A DNA stretch of 64,000 nt, taken from JASHPR01 sp963749145 (GTDB lineage Bacteria; Actinomycetota; Actinomycetes; Streptosporangiales; Streptosporangiaceae). The translations under genes and the position numbers were made by a program. Below are positions 1 to 12,320 of the stretch, in pieces (position 1 is the stretch's first letter; each line of letters begins with the position of its first letter). Location of the stretch: the NCBI GenBank assembly GCA_963749145.1, contig CAVVLN010000002.1, forward strand, positions 930,001 through 994,000, given 5' to 3'. The notes under the pieces were generated by a model. The model was not told the DNA's origin, ran no database searches, and worked only from the letters and a program-made list of their open reading frames with translations.

Positions 1-34
1 AAGGCATCCCACCCCGAGGGGGCAGCAGAACCGC

Positions 35-844
35 GTGAGCGTGCTCGACGAGATCCTCGAGGGAGTTCGCGCCGACCTGGCGGCACGGCAGCGGAGCGTC
101 CCGCTCGCCCGCCTGAAGGAGATGGCGGGCCGGGCCCCGGCCCCGCGTAACGTGCTCGCCGCGCTGAAGGGCGCGGACGTCTCGGTCATCGCCGAGGTCA
201 AGCGGGCCAGCCCGTCCAAGGGCGCGCTGGCCGCGATCGCCGACCCGGCCGCGCTGGCCGTGGACTACGAGGCCGGCGGTGCCAGCGTGATCAGCGTCCT
301 GACCGAGCCGCGCCGGTTCGGCGGCAGCCTGGAGGACCTGGTCGCCGTCCGCGACGCGGTGCAGGTGCCGGTGCTGCGCAAGGACTTCCTGATCAGTTCC
401 TACCAGCTCTGGGAGGCCCGGGCCTACGGGGCCGACCTGGCGCTGCTCATCGTGGCCGCGCTGGAGCAGAATGCGCTCGTGTCGCTGGTGGAGCGGGCGG
501 TCTCGATCGACCTGGTCCCGCTGGTCGAGGTGCACACCGAGAGCGAGCTTTACCGCGCGCTCGAGGCCGGGGCGCGGGTCATCGGCGTCAACGCGCGGAA
601 CCTGGCCACGCTCCAGGTCGACCGCAGCGTGTTCGCGCGGCTCGCCCCGCTGATACCCGACGGAGTGATCAAGGTCGCGGAGTCCGGGGTGCGCGGGCCG
701 CACGACCTGCTCGCCTACGCGGCGGCGGGTGCCGACGCCGTCCTGGTCGGGGAAAGCCTGGTGACGGGCAAGGACCCGCGGTCGGCGGTCGCCGACCTGG
801 TGACCGCGGGCTCGCATCCGGCGCTGCGCGGAGACCGGGGATGA
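35..844 (+). CDS. trpC: Indole-3-glycerol phosphate synthase
   Basis: This enzyme closes the indole ring from carboxyphenylamino-deoxyribulose phosphate, the fourth step of tryptophan synthesis, in the cytoplasm. The 269-residue product has the whole single-domain TIM barrel: the early VIAEVKRASPSKG stretch with the catalytic lysine, VPVLRKDFL with the second lysine, the IGVNARNL strand and the VAESGV phosphate-binding loop near the C-terminus. Length fits the family (about 255-270). The GTG start is taken because MSVLDEIL is the normal N-terminus; only 34 bases lie upstream, so any earlier trp gene or leader is outside the window. The stop overlaps trpB by ATGA, indicating coupled translation. 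Confidence 0.97.
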   Translation: MSVLDEILEGVRADLAARQRSVPLARLKEMAGRAPAPRNVLAALKGADVSVIAEVKRASPSKGALAAIADPAALAVDYEAGGASVISVLTEPRRFGGSLEDLVAVRDAVQVPVLRKDFLISSYQLWEARAYGADLALLIVAALEQNALVSLVERAVSIDLVPLVEVHTESELYRALEAGARVIGVNARNLATLQVDRSVFARLAPLIPDGVIKVAESGVRGPHDLLAYAAAGADAVLVGESLVTGKDPRSAVADLVTAGSHPALRGDRG

Positions 845-2142
845 CGGCCGCCGCTCCCGGCCCGAGCGCATCCGGCACCGTGATGACCGGCGCCGCATCC
901 AGCCGCGCTGCTTCCAGCCCCGCCGCATCCAGCCGGGCCGTCCCCGACGCCGCCGGGCACTTCGGGCCGTACGGCGGCCGGCTCGGGCCCGAGGCGCTGA
1001 TGTCGGCACTGGAGGAGCTGACCACGGCGTATTTCGCGGCCAAGGCGGATCCTGGCTTTCAGGCCGACCTGGCCGCGCTGCTGCGGGACTACGCCGGCCG
1101 CCCGACGCTGCTGACCGAGGTGCCGAGGTTCGCCGCCGAGGCGGGTGGCGGCCGGGTGTTCCTGAAGCGGGAGGACCTGGCGCACACCGGCTCCCACAAG
1201 ATCAACAATGTCCTCGGCCAGGCGCTGCTGACCCGGCGGATGGGCAAGACCCGGGTGATCGCCGAGACCGGGGCCGGCCAGCACGGCGTGGCCACCGCCA
1301 CCGCCTGCGCGCTGCTCGGCCTGGACTGCGTGGTCTACATGGGCGAGGAGGACACCCGGCGGCAGGCGCTGAACGTGGCGCGGATGCGGATGCTCGGCGC
1401 CGAGGTGGTGCCGGTGACAACGGGCAGCCGGACCCTGAAGGACGCCATCAACGAGGCGTTCCGGGACTGGGTGACCACCGTCGAGTCGACCCACTACTGC
1501 ATCGGCTCGGTGATGGGCCCGCATCCGTACCCGGTCATGGTCCGCGATTTCCAGCGGGTCATCGGCGTCGAGGCACGGGAGCAGGTGCTGGCCGCCGCCG
1601 GGCGGCTGCCCGACGCGGTGATCGCCTGCGTCGGCGGCGGGTCCAACGCCATCGGGGCGTTCCACGCGTTCATCCCGGACGACGGCGTGCGCCTGATCGG
1701 GTGCGAGGCGGGCGGGGACGGGCTGGCCAGCGGGCGCCACGCCGCGACGCTGGTGGGCGGTTCGGCCGGGGTGATTCACGGCATGCGGACCTACCTGCTC
1801 CAGGACGGCGACGGGCAGACGCTGGAAACCCATTCGGTGTCCGCGGGACTCGATTACCCCGGGGTGGGCCCGGAACACGCCTGGCTGCATGACACCGGCC
1901 GGGCCAGCTACCGCGCGATCACCGATGCCGAGGCGATGGACGCGTTCTCGCTGCTGTGCCGGACCGAGGGGATCCTCCCGGCCATCGAGTCCGCGCATGC
2001 GCTGGCCGGGGCGTTGCAGCTCGGGCCCGAGCTCGGGCCGGACGCGGTGCTCCTGGTGAACCTGTCCGGGCGCGGTGACAAGGACGTGGACATCGCCGCC
2101 CGGTGGTTCGGGCACGTGGGCCAGGCCGGGCCGGCGCGATGA
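841..2142 (+). CDS. trpB: Tryptophan synthase beta chain
   Basis: PLP enzyme that condenses indole with serine; it forms the alpha2-beta2 complex with TrpA. Visible signatures are HTGSHKINN (residues about 117-125, with the PLP lysine), AETGAGQHG, the phosphate-binding CVGGGSNA and the C-terminal LVNLSGRGDKD. At 433 residues it is somewhat long. The excess is an Ala/Ser-rich N-terminal tail of about 37 residues (repeated AASSRA-like words) before the canonical GHFGPYGG start. The tail may be disordered, or a later start may be used, although the ATG at 841 overlaps the trpC stop and is the natural coupled start. TrpA follows with another four-base overlap. Confidence 0.97.
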   Translation: MTAAAPGPSASGTVMTGAASSRAASSPAASSRAVPDAAGHFGPYGGRLGPEALMSALEELTTAYFAAKADPGFQADLAALLRDYAGRPTLLTEVPRFAAEAGGGRVFLKREDLAHTGSHKINNVLGQALLTRRMGKTRVIAETGAGQHGVATATACALLGLDCVVYMGEEDTRRQALNVARMRMLGAEVVPVTTGSRTLKDAINEAFRDWVTTVESTHYCIGSVMGPHPYPVMVRDFQRVIGVEAREQVLAAAGRLPDAVIACVGGGSNAIGAFHAFIPDDGVRLIGCEAGGDGLASGRHAATLVGGSAGVIHGMRTYLLQDGDGQTLETHSVSAGLDYPGVGPEHAWLHDTGRASYRAITDAEAMDAFSLLCRTEGILPAIESAHALAGALQLGPELGPDAVLLVNLSGRGDKDVDIAARWFGHVGQAGPAR

Positions 2143-3041
2143 GCGCGGTAACCGAGGCATTCGGCCGCGCGGCCGCGCAGAACCGGGCGGCGCTGGTCGG
2201 GTACGTGCCCGCCGGCTTCCCCTCGGTCCCCGGCGCGATCGCGGCCGCCACGGCCATGGCCGAGGCCGGCGCCGACATCGTGGAGATCGGGCTGCCCTAC
2301 TCCGACCCGCTCATCGACGGCCCGGTGATCCAGGAGGCCTGCCGCCGGGCGCTGGCCGCCGGAACCCGGGTCACCGACGTGCTGCGGACCGTGCGCGCGG
2401 TGGCGGCCACCGGGGTGCCGGTCCTGGTCATGACCTACTGGAATCCGGTCGATCACTACGGCGTGCCCGCGTTCGCGCGGGACCTGGCCGACGCCGGGGG
2501 CAGCGGGCTGATCACCCCGGACCTGACCCCGGAGGAAGCCGGCCCCTGGCTGGAGGCGGCCGCCGACCGCGGGCTCGACCCGGTCTTCCTGGTCGCGCCC
2601 AGCTCGTCCGGCGAGCGGATCAAGCTGATCACGTCGGCCTGCGGCGGCTTCGTGTATGCCGCCTCGCTGATGGGCACCACCGGCACCCGCGATGCGGTGG
2701 GCAGCCACGCGGCGGGGCTGGTCCGCCGGGTCCGCGAGTACACCGGCCTGCCCGTGGCCGTCGGCCTTGGCGTCCGGGACCGGTCCCAGGCCGCGGAGGT
2801 GGCCGGCTTCGCCGACGGGGTCATCGTGGGAACCGCGTTTGTCGGCCGGCTGCTCGACGCCCCGGACGAGGCCAGCGGGATCGCGGCGGTACGCGACCTC
2901 GCGGCCGACCTGGCCGGCGGTCCGGCCGCGCGGCCGACCTGGCCGGCGTCCGGGCCCGCGCGGCCACACCGGCAACGAACCTGTGACCTGGCCGACCGCA
3001 CACCAGGACACATGCTCGTTACAATAGAGACGGCGTCCTGA
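2139..3041 (+). CDS. trpA: Tryptophan synthase alpha chain
   Basis: Cleaves indole-glycerol phosphate and channels indole to TrpB. The start is set at the ATG that overlaps the trpB stop (ATGA). An in-frame GTG 36 bases upstream would only add a shadow sequence. TIM-barrel landmarks: GYVPAGFPS at the N-terminus, ADIVEIGLPYSDPLIDGP with the catalytic glutamate and aspartate, VMTYWNPV, and GLGVRD with the phosphate-binding loop. At 300 residues it exceeds the usual 260-275 by about 30: the C-terminus after RDLAADLAGG is a proline/arginine-rich extension without family counterpart. The last codons contain a TACAAT hexamer (3020-3025) that could be a -10 element for gltB. Confidence 0.96.
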   Translation: MSAVTEAFGRAAAQNRAALVGYVPAGFPSVPGAIAAATAMAEAGADIVEIGLPYSDPLIDGPVIQEACRRALAAGTRVTDVLRTVRAVAATGVPVLVMTYWNPVDHYGVPAFARDLADAGGSGLITPDLTPEEAGPWLEAAADRGLDPVFLVAPSSSGERIKLITSACGGFVYAASLMGTTGTRDAVGSHAAGLVRRVREYTGLPVAVGLGVRDRSQAAEVAGFADGVIVGTAFVGRLLDAPDEASGIAAVRDLAADLAGGPAARPTWPASGPARPHRQRTCDLADRTPGHMLVTIETAS

Positions 3042-3067
3042 GCAGCTACGCTCTCAGCGAGCCACCG

Positions 3068-3108
3068 CAGGGCCAATGTCGTCCCGCCCCAGGGCCAATG
3101 TCGTCCCG
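3068..3108 (+). repeat. Two tandem copies of a 19-base word in the gltB leader
   Basis: The word CAGGGCCAATGTCGTCCCG occurs at 3068-3086 and again at 3090-3108, a 22-base period, directly upstream of the gltB ribosome-binding site. If the TACAAT at 3020-3025 is a -10 element, both copies lie in the transcribed leader. They could be an RNA- or protein-binding tandem site, or simply a slippage duplication. No function can be assigned from sequence. Confidence 0.7.
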
Positions 3109-3143
3109 ACCCGCATGTGCTGATCGAGACGACAGGAGTATTG

Positions 3144-7715
<4,572 letters not shown>

Positions 7716-7730
7716 GAGGGGCTGGCGACG

Positions 7731-9218
7731 ATGGCCGATCCCAAGGGTTTCCTGACCACGCCGCGCCGCACTCCGGCCCGGCGCCCGGTCGACGTCCGGA
7801 TCCAGGACTGGCGCGAGGTCTACACCGAGTTCAGCCGGGGCGACCTGGAACGGCAGGCCGGGCGGTGCATGGACTGCGGCATCCCGTTCTGCCATAACGG
7901 CTGCCCGCTCGGGAACCTGATCCCGGAGTGGAACGACCTGGTCTGGGCGAGCGACTGGCGGGCCGCGGCCGAGCGGCTGCACGCGACCAACAACTTCCCC
8001 GAGTTCACCGGGCGGCTCTGCCCGGCCCCGTGCGAAACCGCCTGCGTGCTCGGCATCAACGCCGAGCCGGTCGCGATCAAGCAGGTCGAGGTCGAGATCA
8101 TCGACCGGGCCTGGGCCGAGGGCTGGGTGCCGCCCCAGCGGCCGTCGGCGGCCGCGCGGGCGGCGGGCCGCCGGGTCGCGGTGGTCGGCTCGGGTCCGGC
8201 GGGGCTGGCCGCGGCGCAGCAGCTCACCCGGGCCGGTCACGCGGTGACGGTGTACGAGCGAGCCGACCGGCCGGGCGGCCTGCTCCGTTACGGCATCCCC
8301 GAGTTCAAGCTCGAGAAGCGGCACCTGGACCGGCGGCTGGTGCAGATGCTGGCCGAGGGAACCGTGTTCCGGTGCGGGGCGGACGCCGGCTCGGACGTGA
8401 CCGCCGGCGAGCTGCGCGACGGCCACGACGCGATCGTGCTGGCAGGAGGGGCGACCGTGCCGCGGGGACTGCCGGTGCCCGGCACCGAACTGGACGGCGT
8501 GCACCAGGCGATGGAGTACCTGCCGCTGGCCAACCGGGCGGTCGCGGACGGCCTGGCGGGCGCGGGCGCCGCCGCCCGGGCCCCGGCGATCTCGGCCCGG
8601 GGGCGGCACGTGGTGATCATCGGCGGCGGCGACACCGGCGCCGACTGCCTCGGCACCGTGCTGCGGCAGGGGGCCGCGTCCGTTACGCAGCTGGAGATCC
8701 TGCCCCGGCCGCCGGACGGCCGCCCGGACAGCCAGCCCTGGCCTACCTACCCGATGATCTACCGGGTGTCCAGTGCTCACGAAGAAGGCGGCGAGCGCGT
8801 CTACTCCGTCTCCACCCAGCAGTTCGTCGGCGACGAGGCCGGCCGGGTGCGCGCGCTTCGGCTGGTGGGGGTGGAGCCGGAGCCGTCCGGGCGCGGCTTC
8901 ACGCCGGTGCCGGGGACCGAGCGGGAACTGCGGTGCGACCTGGTCCTGCTGGCCATGGGCTTCACCGGCGCGGAGCCCGGCGGGCTGCTGGCCGACCTTG
9001 GCGTGGACTTCGACGCGCGGGGCAACGTGGCCAGGGACGCGTCGTTCGCCACCTCGGTCCCCGGCGTCTTCGTCGCCGGGGACATGGGCCGCGGCCAGTC
9101 GCTGATCGTCTGGGCGATCGCCGAGGGCCGGTCGGCGGCCGCCGCCGTGGACCACTACCTGACCGGCGACACGATGCTCCCGGCCGCGATCGCCCCCACC
9201 GCCCGCCCCCTCACCTGA
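7731..9218 (+). CDS. gltD: Glutamate synthase small subunit
   Basis: FAD/NADPH beta subunit that feeds electrons to GltB. The N-terminal ferredoxin-like domain shows the two cysteine sets CMDCGIPFCHNGCPLGN and LCPAPCETACVLGI that hold the 4Fe-4S clusters. Then come the FAD Rossmann motif VVGSGPAGLAAAQQL, the NADPH motif IIGGGDTGADCLG, and the C-terminal GVFVAGDMGRGQSLIVWAIAEGR closing FAD contact. Length 495 is typical (about 470-500). It lies 15 bases after gltB, so the two are one operon. Confidence 0.97.
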   Translation: MADPKGFLTTPRRTPARRPVDVRIQDWREVYTEFSRGDLERQAGRCMDCGIPFCHNGCPLGNLIPEWNDLVWASDWRAAAERLHATNNFPEFTGRLCPAPCETACVLGINAEPVAIKQVEVEIIDRAWAEGWVPPQRPSAAARAAGRRVAVVGSGPAGLAAAQQLTRAGHAVTVYERADRPGGLLRYGIPEFKLEKRHLDRRLVQMLAEGTVFRCGADAGSDVTAGELRDGHDAIVLAGGATVPRGLPVPGTELDGVHQAMEYLPLANRAVADGLAGAGAAARAPAISARGRHVVIIGGGDTGADCLGTVLRQGAASVTQLEILPRPPDGRPDSQPWPTYPMIYRVSSAHEEGGERVYSVSTQQFVGDEAGRVRALRLVGVEPEPSGRGFTPVPGTERELRCDLVLLAMGFTGAEPGGLLADLGVDFDARGNVARDASFATSVPGVFVAGDMGRGQSLIVWAIAEGRSAAAAVDHYLTGDTMLPAAIAPTARPLT

Positions 9219-9222
9219 CCGG

Positions 9223-9399
9223 CTCATCGGGTACCGGGTGCTGCGCTTTCCCGCGTTCGCGGTGCGGGACAACCCGGAGGCGGTGGCGATGCAGATCGGC
9301 CGGGTGCTTCGCCAGGCCGCCATCTCGGCCGGCCCGGCTGCGACGTCGATGGCTCGCATTCCGGTCACATTGACCGGACCGGGATCAGGGCGGGAGTAA
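9223..9399 (+). pseudogene. C-terminal remnant resembling a DUF559-type nuclease
   Basis: In frame from 9223 to the TAA at 9397-9399 the sequence reads GYRVLRFPAFAVRDNPEAVAMQI and on. That pattern (GYRVLRF, then an acidic/charged segment and VA..I) is how DUF559-type endonuclease domains usually end. No start codon with a ribosome-binding site precedes it and the catalytic core is missing, so it looks like the tail of a lost gene. The assignment rests on memory of the family pattern only. The stop codon region (TAACGT) also resembles a -10 element eight bases before lgt. Confidence 0.4.
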
Positions 9400-9410
9400 C
9401 GTCACGCAGT

Positions 9411-10361
9411 ATGCCGGCTGCGTTCCTCCCGAGCCCCTCGCGCAGCTTGTGGCACCTCGGGCCGGTTCCGCTGCGCGCCTACGCCATCTGCGTGATCTCG
9501 GGCATCGTCGTCGGGCTCTGGGTGGCCAACCGGCGTTACGTCAAGGTCGGCGGCCGGCCTGGCCTGATCCTGGACATGGCCATGGTGGCCGTGCCGGCCG
9601 GGCTGGTCGGGGCCCGGGTGTACAGCGTGATCACCGACTACCAGCCGTACTTCGGGCCCGGCCACGACTGGACCAACGTCTTCCGGATCTGGGACGGCGG
9701 GCTGGGAGTACCCGGTGCCCTGGCCGGCGGGGCGCTCGGGGCGTGGATCGTGTGCCGCCGGGAAGCGGTCAGGGTCGCGCCGGTCGCGGGGGCCGTTGCG
9801 CCCGGGCTGGCGTTCGCGCAGGCGATCGGCCGCCTGGGCAACTGGTTCGACCAGGCGCTCTACGGGCGCCCGAGCGCGCTGCCGTGGGCGGTCGAGATCT
9901 CCCCCGAGCACCGCCTGGCCGGCTACCTGAACATCGACACCTTCCAGCCGATGTTCCTCTACGAGTCGCTCTGGGACGCCCTGACCGGCATGCTGGTGAT
10001 CTACGCCGCCCGCCGTCTCCTGCTCACCGGCGACCGGACCTTCGCGCTCTACGCCGGGCTGTACGCGATCGGCCGGTTCCTGACCCAGGAACTGGCGATC
10101 AGCTACTCGCTGCGCGTGCTCGGGCTGCGGGTCGATCAGGTGGTGATGGTCCTGATCCTGGCCGTCTCGGTCGTCTACCTGTACCTGACCAGGCACGAGC
10201 GGGGGCCCGACTCGGTCAGGAGCGCCGGCCGGCCCGAGACCGCCGGAGTCCTCACCGGCGACGGGGCCCGGCGGGCGGCGCCGGCGACCGGGGAGATGAC
10301 CTCGCCCACGGCACCGCCGCCGGACCCGCGGCCGGCTGACGGCGGGCGGCCAGTGAGCTGA
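9411..10361 (+). CDS. lgt: Prolipoprotein diacylglyceryl transferase
   Basis: Inner-membrane enzyme that moves diacylglycerol from phosphatidylglycerol to the lipobox cysteine of prelipoproteins. The 316-residue product has about seven hydrophobic segments, the Lgt signature GRLGNWFDQALYGRPS (residues about 140-155) and the downstream FQPMFLYESLWD motif. The last 40 residues are a soluble Pro/Ala/Arg-rich tail, common in actinobacteria. TAACGT at 9397-9402 lies eight bases before the ATG and no clear ribosome-binding site is seen, so the mRNA may be nearly leaderless. A lipoprotein substrate is encoded at about 25 kb. Confidence 0.95.
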   Translation: MPAAFLPSPSRSLWHLGPVPLRAYAICVISGIVVGLWVANRRYVKVGGRPGLILDMAMVAVPAGLVGARVYSVITDYQPYFGPGHDWTNVFRIWDGGLGVPGALAGGALGAWIVCRREAVRVAPVAGAVAPGLAFAQAIGRLGNWFDQALYGRPSALPWAVEISPEHRLAGYLNIDTFQPMFLYESLWDALTGMLVIYAARRLLLTGDRTFALYAGLYAIGRFLTQELAISYSLRVLGLRVDQVVMVLILAVSVVYLYLTRHERGPDSVRSAGRPETAGVLTGDGARRAAPATGEMTSPTAPPPDPRPADGGRPVS

Positions 10362-10382
10362 GGCGAGGATGCGGGCAGGCGG

Positions 10383-11228
10383 TCAGCCGAGGCCGAGGAT
10401 CCGGACGGCGTTGCCGCGGCGCACCTGATCCTGGACATCGGCGGGAAGGTCCAGGGCGTCGAACTCGGCCAGGCAGCGCTCGGGGGTCAGGAACGGGAAG
10501 TCGCTTCCCCAGAGGAACTGGCCGGACAGCCGGCCGCGCAACTCGCTGACCACCTCGGCCGGGACCCGGCGCGGCGACCAGCCGGAGATGTCGATATACA
10601 CGTTGGTCTTGTGCAGCGCGATGGCGATCAGTTCCATCTGCCACGGCCAGCCGAAGTGCGCGGCCACGATGGTCAGGCCGGGGTGCGCGGCGGCGACCGG
10701 GTCGAGCCGGATTGGCTGGGCATAGTCGAGCCGGATGCCCTGACCGCCGGGCTGGCGCGCGCCGATCCCGCTGGTGCCGGTGTGGAAGAGCGCGATCAGG
10801 CCGTGTTCCTGGCAGGCCGCGAAGATCGGCCAGTACCGCGGGTCGTCCGGGGCGAACGCCTGCAGCGACGGGTGGAATTTCACGCCCCGCAGCCCGGCCG
10901 CGGCGATCCGCGCCACCTCGGCGACCGCCGCGTCTCCCTTGTGCGGGTCCACGGACCCGAGGCCGGTGAACACGTCCGGGTGCGCGCGGCAGGCGCCTGC
11001 GACCGTTTCGTTCGGCACCCGGGGCCGCCCGGTGGCCGTCTCGGCGTCCCAGGCCAGGAGCACCGCCATGACATCGAGCTGGCGGTACCTCGCCGCGAGC
11101 TCGTCCAGCGTGGCGCGCTGCACCGGCGACCGGAAGTAGGCCTCGGCCGCCTCGACGTACCCGGCCATGCTGCCGTCCAGCCAGTCGGGGGTGGGCAGGT
11201 GCACGTGGAAGTCGATGGCGCGCGGCAC
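10383..11228 (-). CDS. Amidohydrolase-family (TIM-barrel) hydrolase
   Basis: A 281-residue metal-dependent hydrolase of the amidohydrolase_2 type. The N-terminal AIDFHVHLP has the HxH metal pair. GVKFHPSLQAFAPDD, LFHTGTSG and TIVAAHFGWPW supply further expected histidines, and WGSDFPFLTPE near the C-terminus carries the catalytic aspartate. Members of this group decarboxylate or hydrolyse small aromatic or lactone substrates; the substrate here cannot be inferred. It is convergent with lgt (22 bases between stops). TACGAT lies exactly six bases before the GTG start, so translation is probably leaderless. Confidence 0.85.
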   Translation of the reverse strand: MPRAIDFHVHLPTPDWLDGSMAGYVEAAEAYFRSPVQRATLDELAARYRQLDVMAVLLAWDAETATGRPRVPNETVAGACRAHPDVFTGLGSVDPHKGDAAVAEVARIAAAGLRGVKFHPSLQAFAPDDPRYWPIFAACQEHGLIALFHTGTSGIGARQPGGQGIRLDYAQPIRLDPVAAAHPGLTIVAAHFGWPWQMELIAIALHKTNVYIDISGWSPRRVPAEVVSELRGRLSGQFLWGSDFPFLTPERCLAEFDALDLPADVQDQVRRGNAVRILGLG

Positions 11229-11234
11229 CGGCCC

Positions 11235-11240
11235 ATCGTA
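11235..11240 (-). promoter_or_regulatory. -10 element for a leaderless transcript (amidohydrolase)
   Basis: On the minus strand TACGAT is followed by six bases and then the GTG start at 11228, the spacing typical of leaderless actinobacterial mRNAs. No convincing -35 element is seen. Confidence 0.5.
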
Positions 11241-11331
11241 GCGGCGGGCGCCGGGATCCCGCGGCGGCGGCGCCCGGCCTGCCCGGCGGCGCCCGTCTGC
11301 CCGGCGGGTCCGGTCTGCCCGGCGGGTCCGG

Positions 11332-12105
11332 TCAGTACTTCGGGCCGACGAACTCGTCCAGCCTGGCCACGGCCTCCCGCCGGGCCACCGAGATCGTGGT
11401 CGGCTTGGAGAATCGCCACTCCACGCCGAGCCGGTCCAGCGCCTCGCCGCACAGCCGGTGGATGTCGGCCGACCTGTTCACGAACAGGTACCTCGGGTAC
11501 TCATACCAGCGGTCTCCGCCCTCGAGGGGGCGCCGGACCCGGTTGATCAGCCGGCACCCGTCGGAGTGGAACAGGCCACGCGCGAAGTCGCCGGGGTAGC
11601 GCGCCACGATCTGCTCTTGCCAGGGCTCGAGCTCGATTTTCCGCTCGTGCTTGCGCCCCGGCCCATGCTGCGGAAACAGGCACGGCCAGTGCTTCGAGCA
11701 GCTGGCGACTTCCACGCAGCCGTCCCGCTGGACCGTCATCACGGAGTTATCCGGGCGCACGGCCAGTACGGCCCGTGCGCATTCCTCCCTCAGGCCGGGC
11801 CAGGCATCGGCGCACATGATGCGGAGCTTCCATACGCCCTTCCGCTCCGGTCCCTGGCGACTGATGCAGCCGTCGCCCAGGTATAAGCCCAGTAGGTAGG
11901 CATAGGGTCCCGGTGGTTCGATCGAGGCGCGGACAGAGGCGCACCGCGGGCAGGCCCTCTTGAGTGCCGACTCTAACTTTTCGGGATTGTCGCGCCAGTC
12001 ACGCAGCGTCGCTCGAGCCACGCCTGTTGTGCGGCTTATGGCGCTGAGACTTTCTCCGCGCAAGACCAGCGCCATCGCCCGCTGTCGTGTCGGCAGGTCG
12101 TACAT
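11332..12105 (-). CDS. Helix-turn-helix protein with LAGLIDADG-like endonuclease domain
   Basis: The 257-residue protein begins MYDLPTRQRAMALVLRGESLSAISRTTG, a helix-turn-helix, followed by a CPRC knuckle. Next comes a region with two LAGLIDADG-like helices, AYLLGLYLGDGCI (about residues 67-80) and FARGLFHSDGCR (about 175-185), each ending in an acidic residue as in homing endonucleases. WPCLFPQHGPGRKHERKI and the C-terminal FVGPKY are hallmarks I associate with a widespread, uncharacterised actinobacterial family. The start at 12105 is preferred because the longer reading frame would run into the adjacent tRNA. Its position 77 bases from a tRNA-Leu suggests a selfish element that settled next to a tRNA, but no intron boundaries are visible. 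It might also be a domesticated regulator. Confidence 0.8.
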   Translation of the reverse strand: MYDLPTRQRAMALVLRGESLSAISRTTGVARATLRDWRDNPEKLESALKRACPRCASVRASIEPPGPYAYLLGLYLGDGCISRQGPERKGVWKLRIMCADAWPGLREECARAVLAVRPDNSVMTVQRDGCVEVASCSKHWPCLFPQHGPGRKHERKIELEPWQEQIVARYPGDFARGLFHSDGCRLINRVRRPLEGGDRWYEYPRYLFVNRSADIHRLCGEALDRLGVEWRFSKPTTISVARREAVARLDEFVGPKY

Positions 12106-12182
12106 GCGGCAACGCTCGCATACCGGTACGACATTCTCAGCGTGTTCGATGGCAGCATGGCAGCGCGCGTTGAGTTGATGGG

Positions 12183-12256
12183 TGCCCCGGGTGGGACTCG
12201 AACCCACACTGCACGGTGTTTGAGACCGTGGTCTCTGCCAGTTGGACTACCGGGGC
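12183..12256 (-). tRNA. tRNA-Leu (anticodon CAA), class I-like body
   Basis: The 74-base minus-strand sequence folds as a cloverleaf: acceptor GCCCCGG with CCGGGGC, D-stem GTC/GAC, anticodon stem ACGGT/ACCGT closing loop CTCAAAC, T-stem GTGGG/CCCAC with loop TTCGAGT, and discriminator A. The anticodon CAA is at 12222-12220 and reads UUG. CCA is not encoded. The variable region is only five bases (GCAGT), whereas leucine tRNAs normally have a long class II arm, so the amino acid identity rests on the anticodon and A73 alone. Confidence 0.85.
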
Positions 12257-12308
12257 GGGGCCGACTCGCGGGGGCAGGTGCGGCCGAATGCCAATCTACC
12301 GGGTTGGG

Positions 12309-12314
12309 TACGCT
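12309..12314 (+). promoter_or_regulatory. -10 element for a leaderless transcript (pdtaR-like gene)
   Basis: TACGCT is followed by six bases and then the GTG start at 12321. This gives a leaderless-type spacing and supports the chosen start over the longer open frame that would read into the tRNA. Confidence 0.55.
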
Positions 12315-12320
12315 CAGCGC

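Noticed and set aside
1..34. trp attenuator or leader upstream of trpC
   Set aside because: Only 34 bases are available and no leader peptide or hairpin can be judged.
12106..12207. N-terminal extension of the LAGLIDADG-like protein into the tRNA
   Set aside because: It would start inside tRNA-Leu; the family N-terminus MYDLPTRQRA fits the ATG at 12105.
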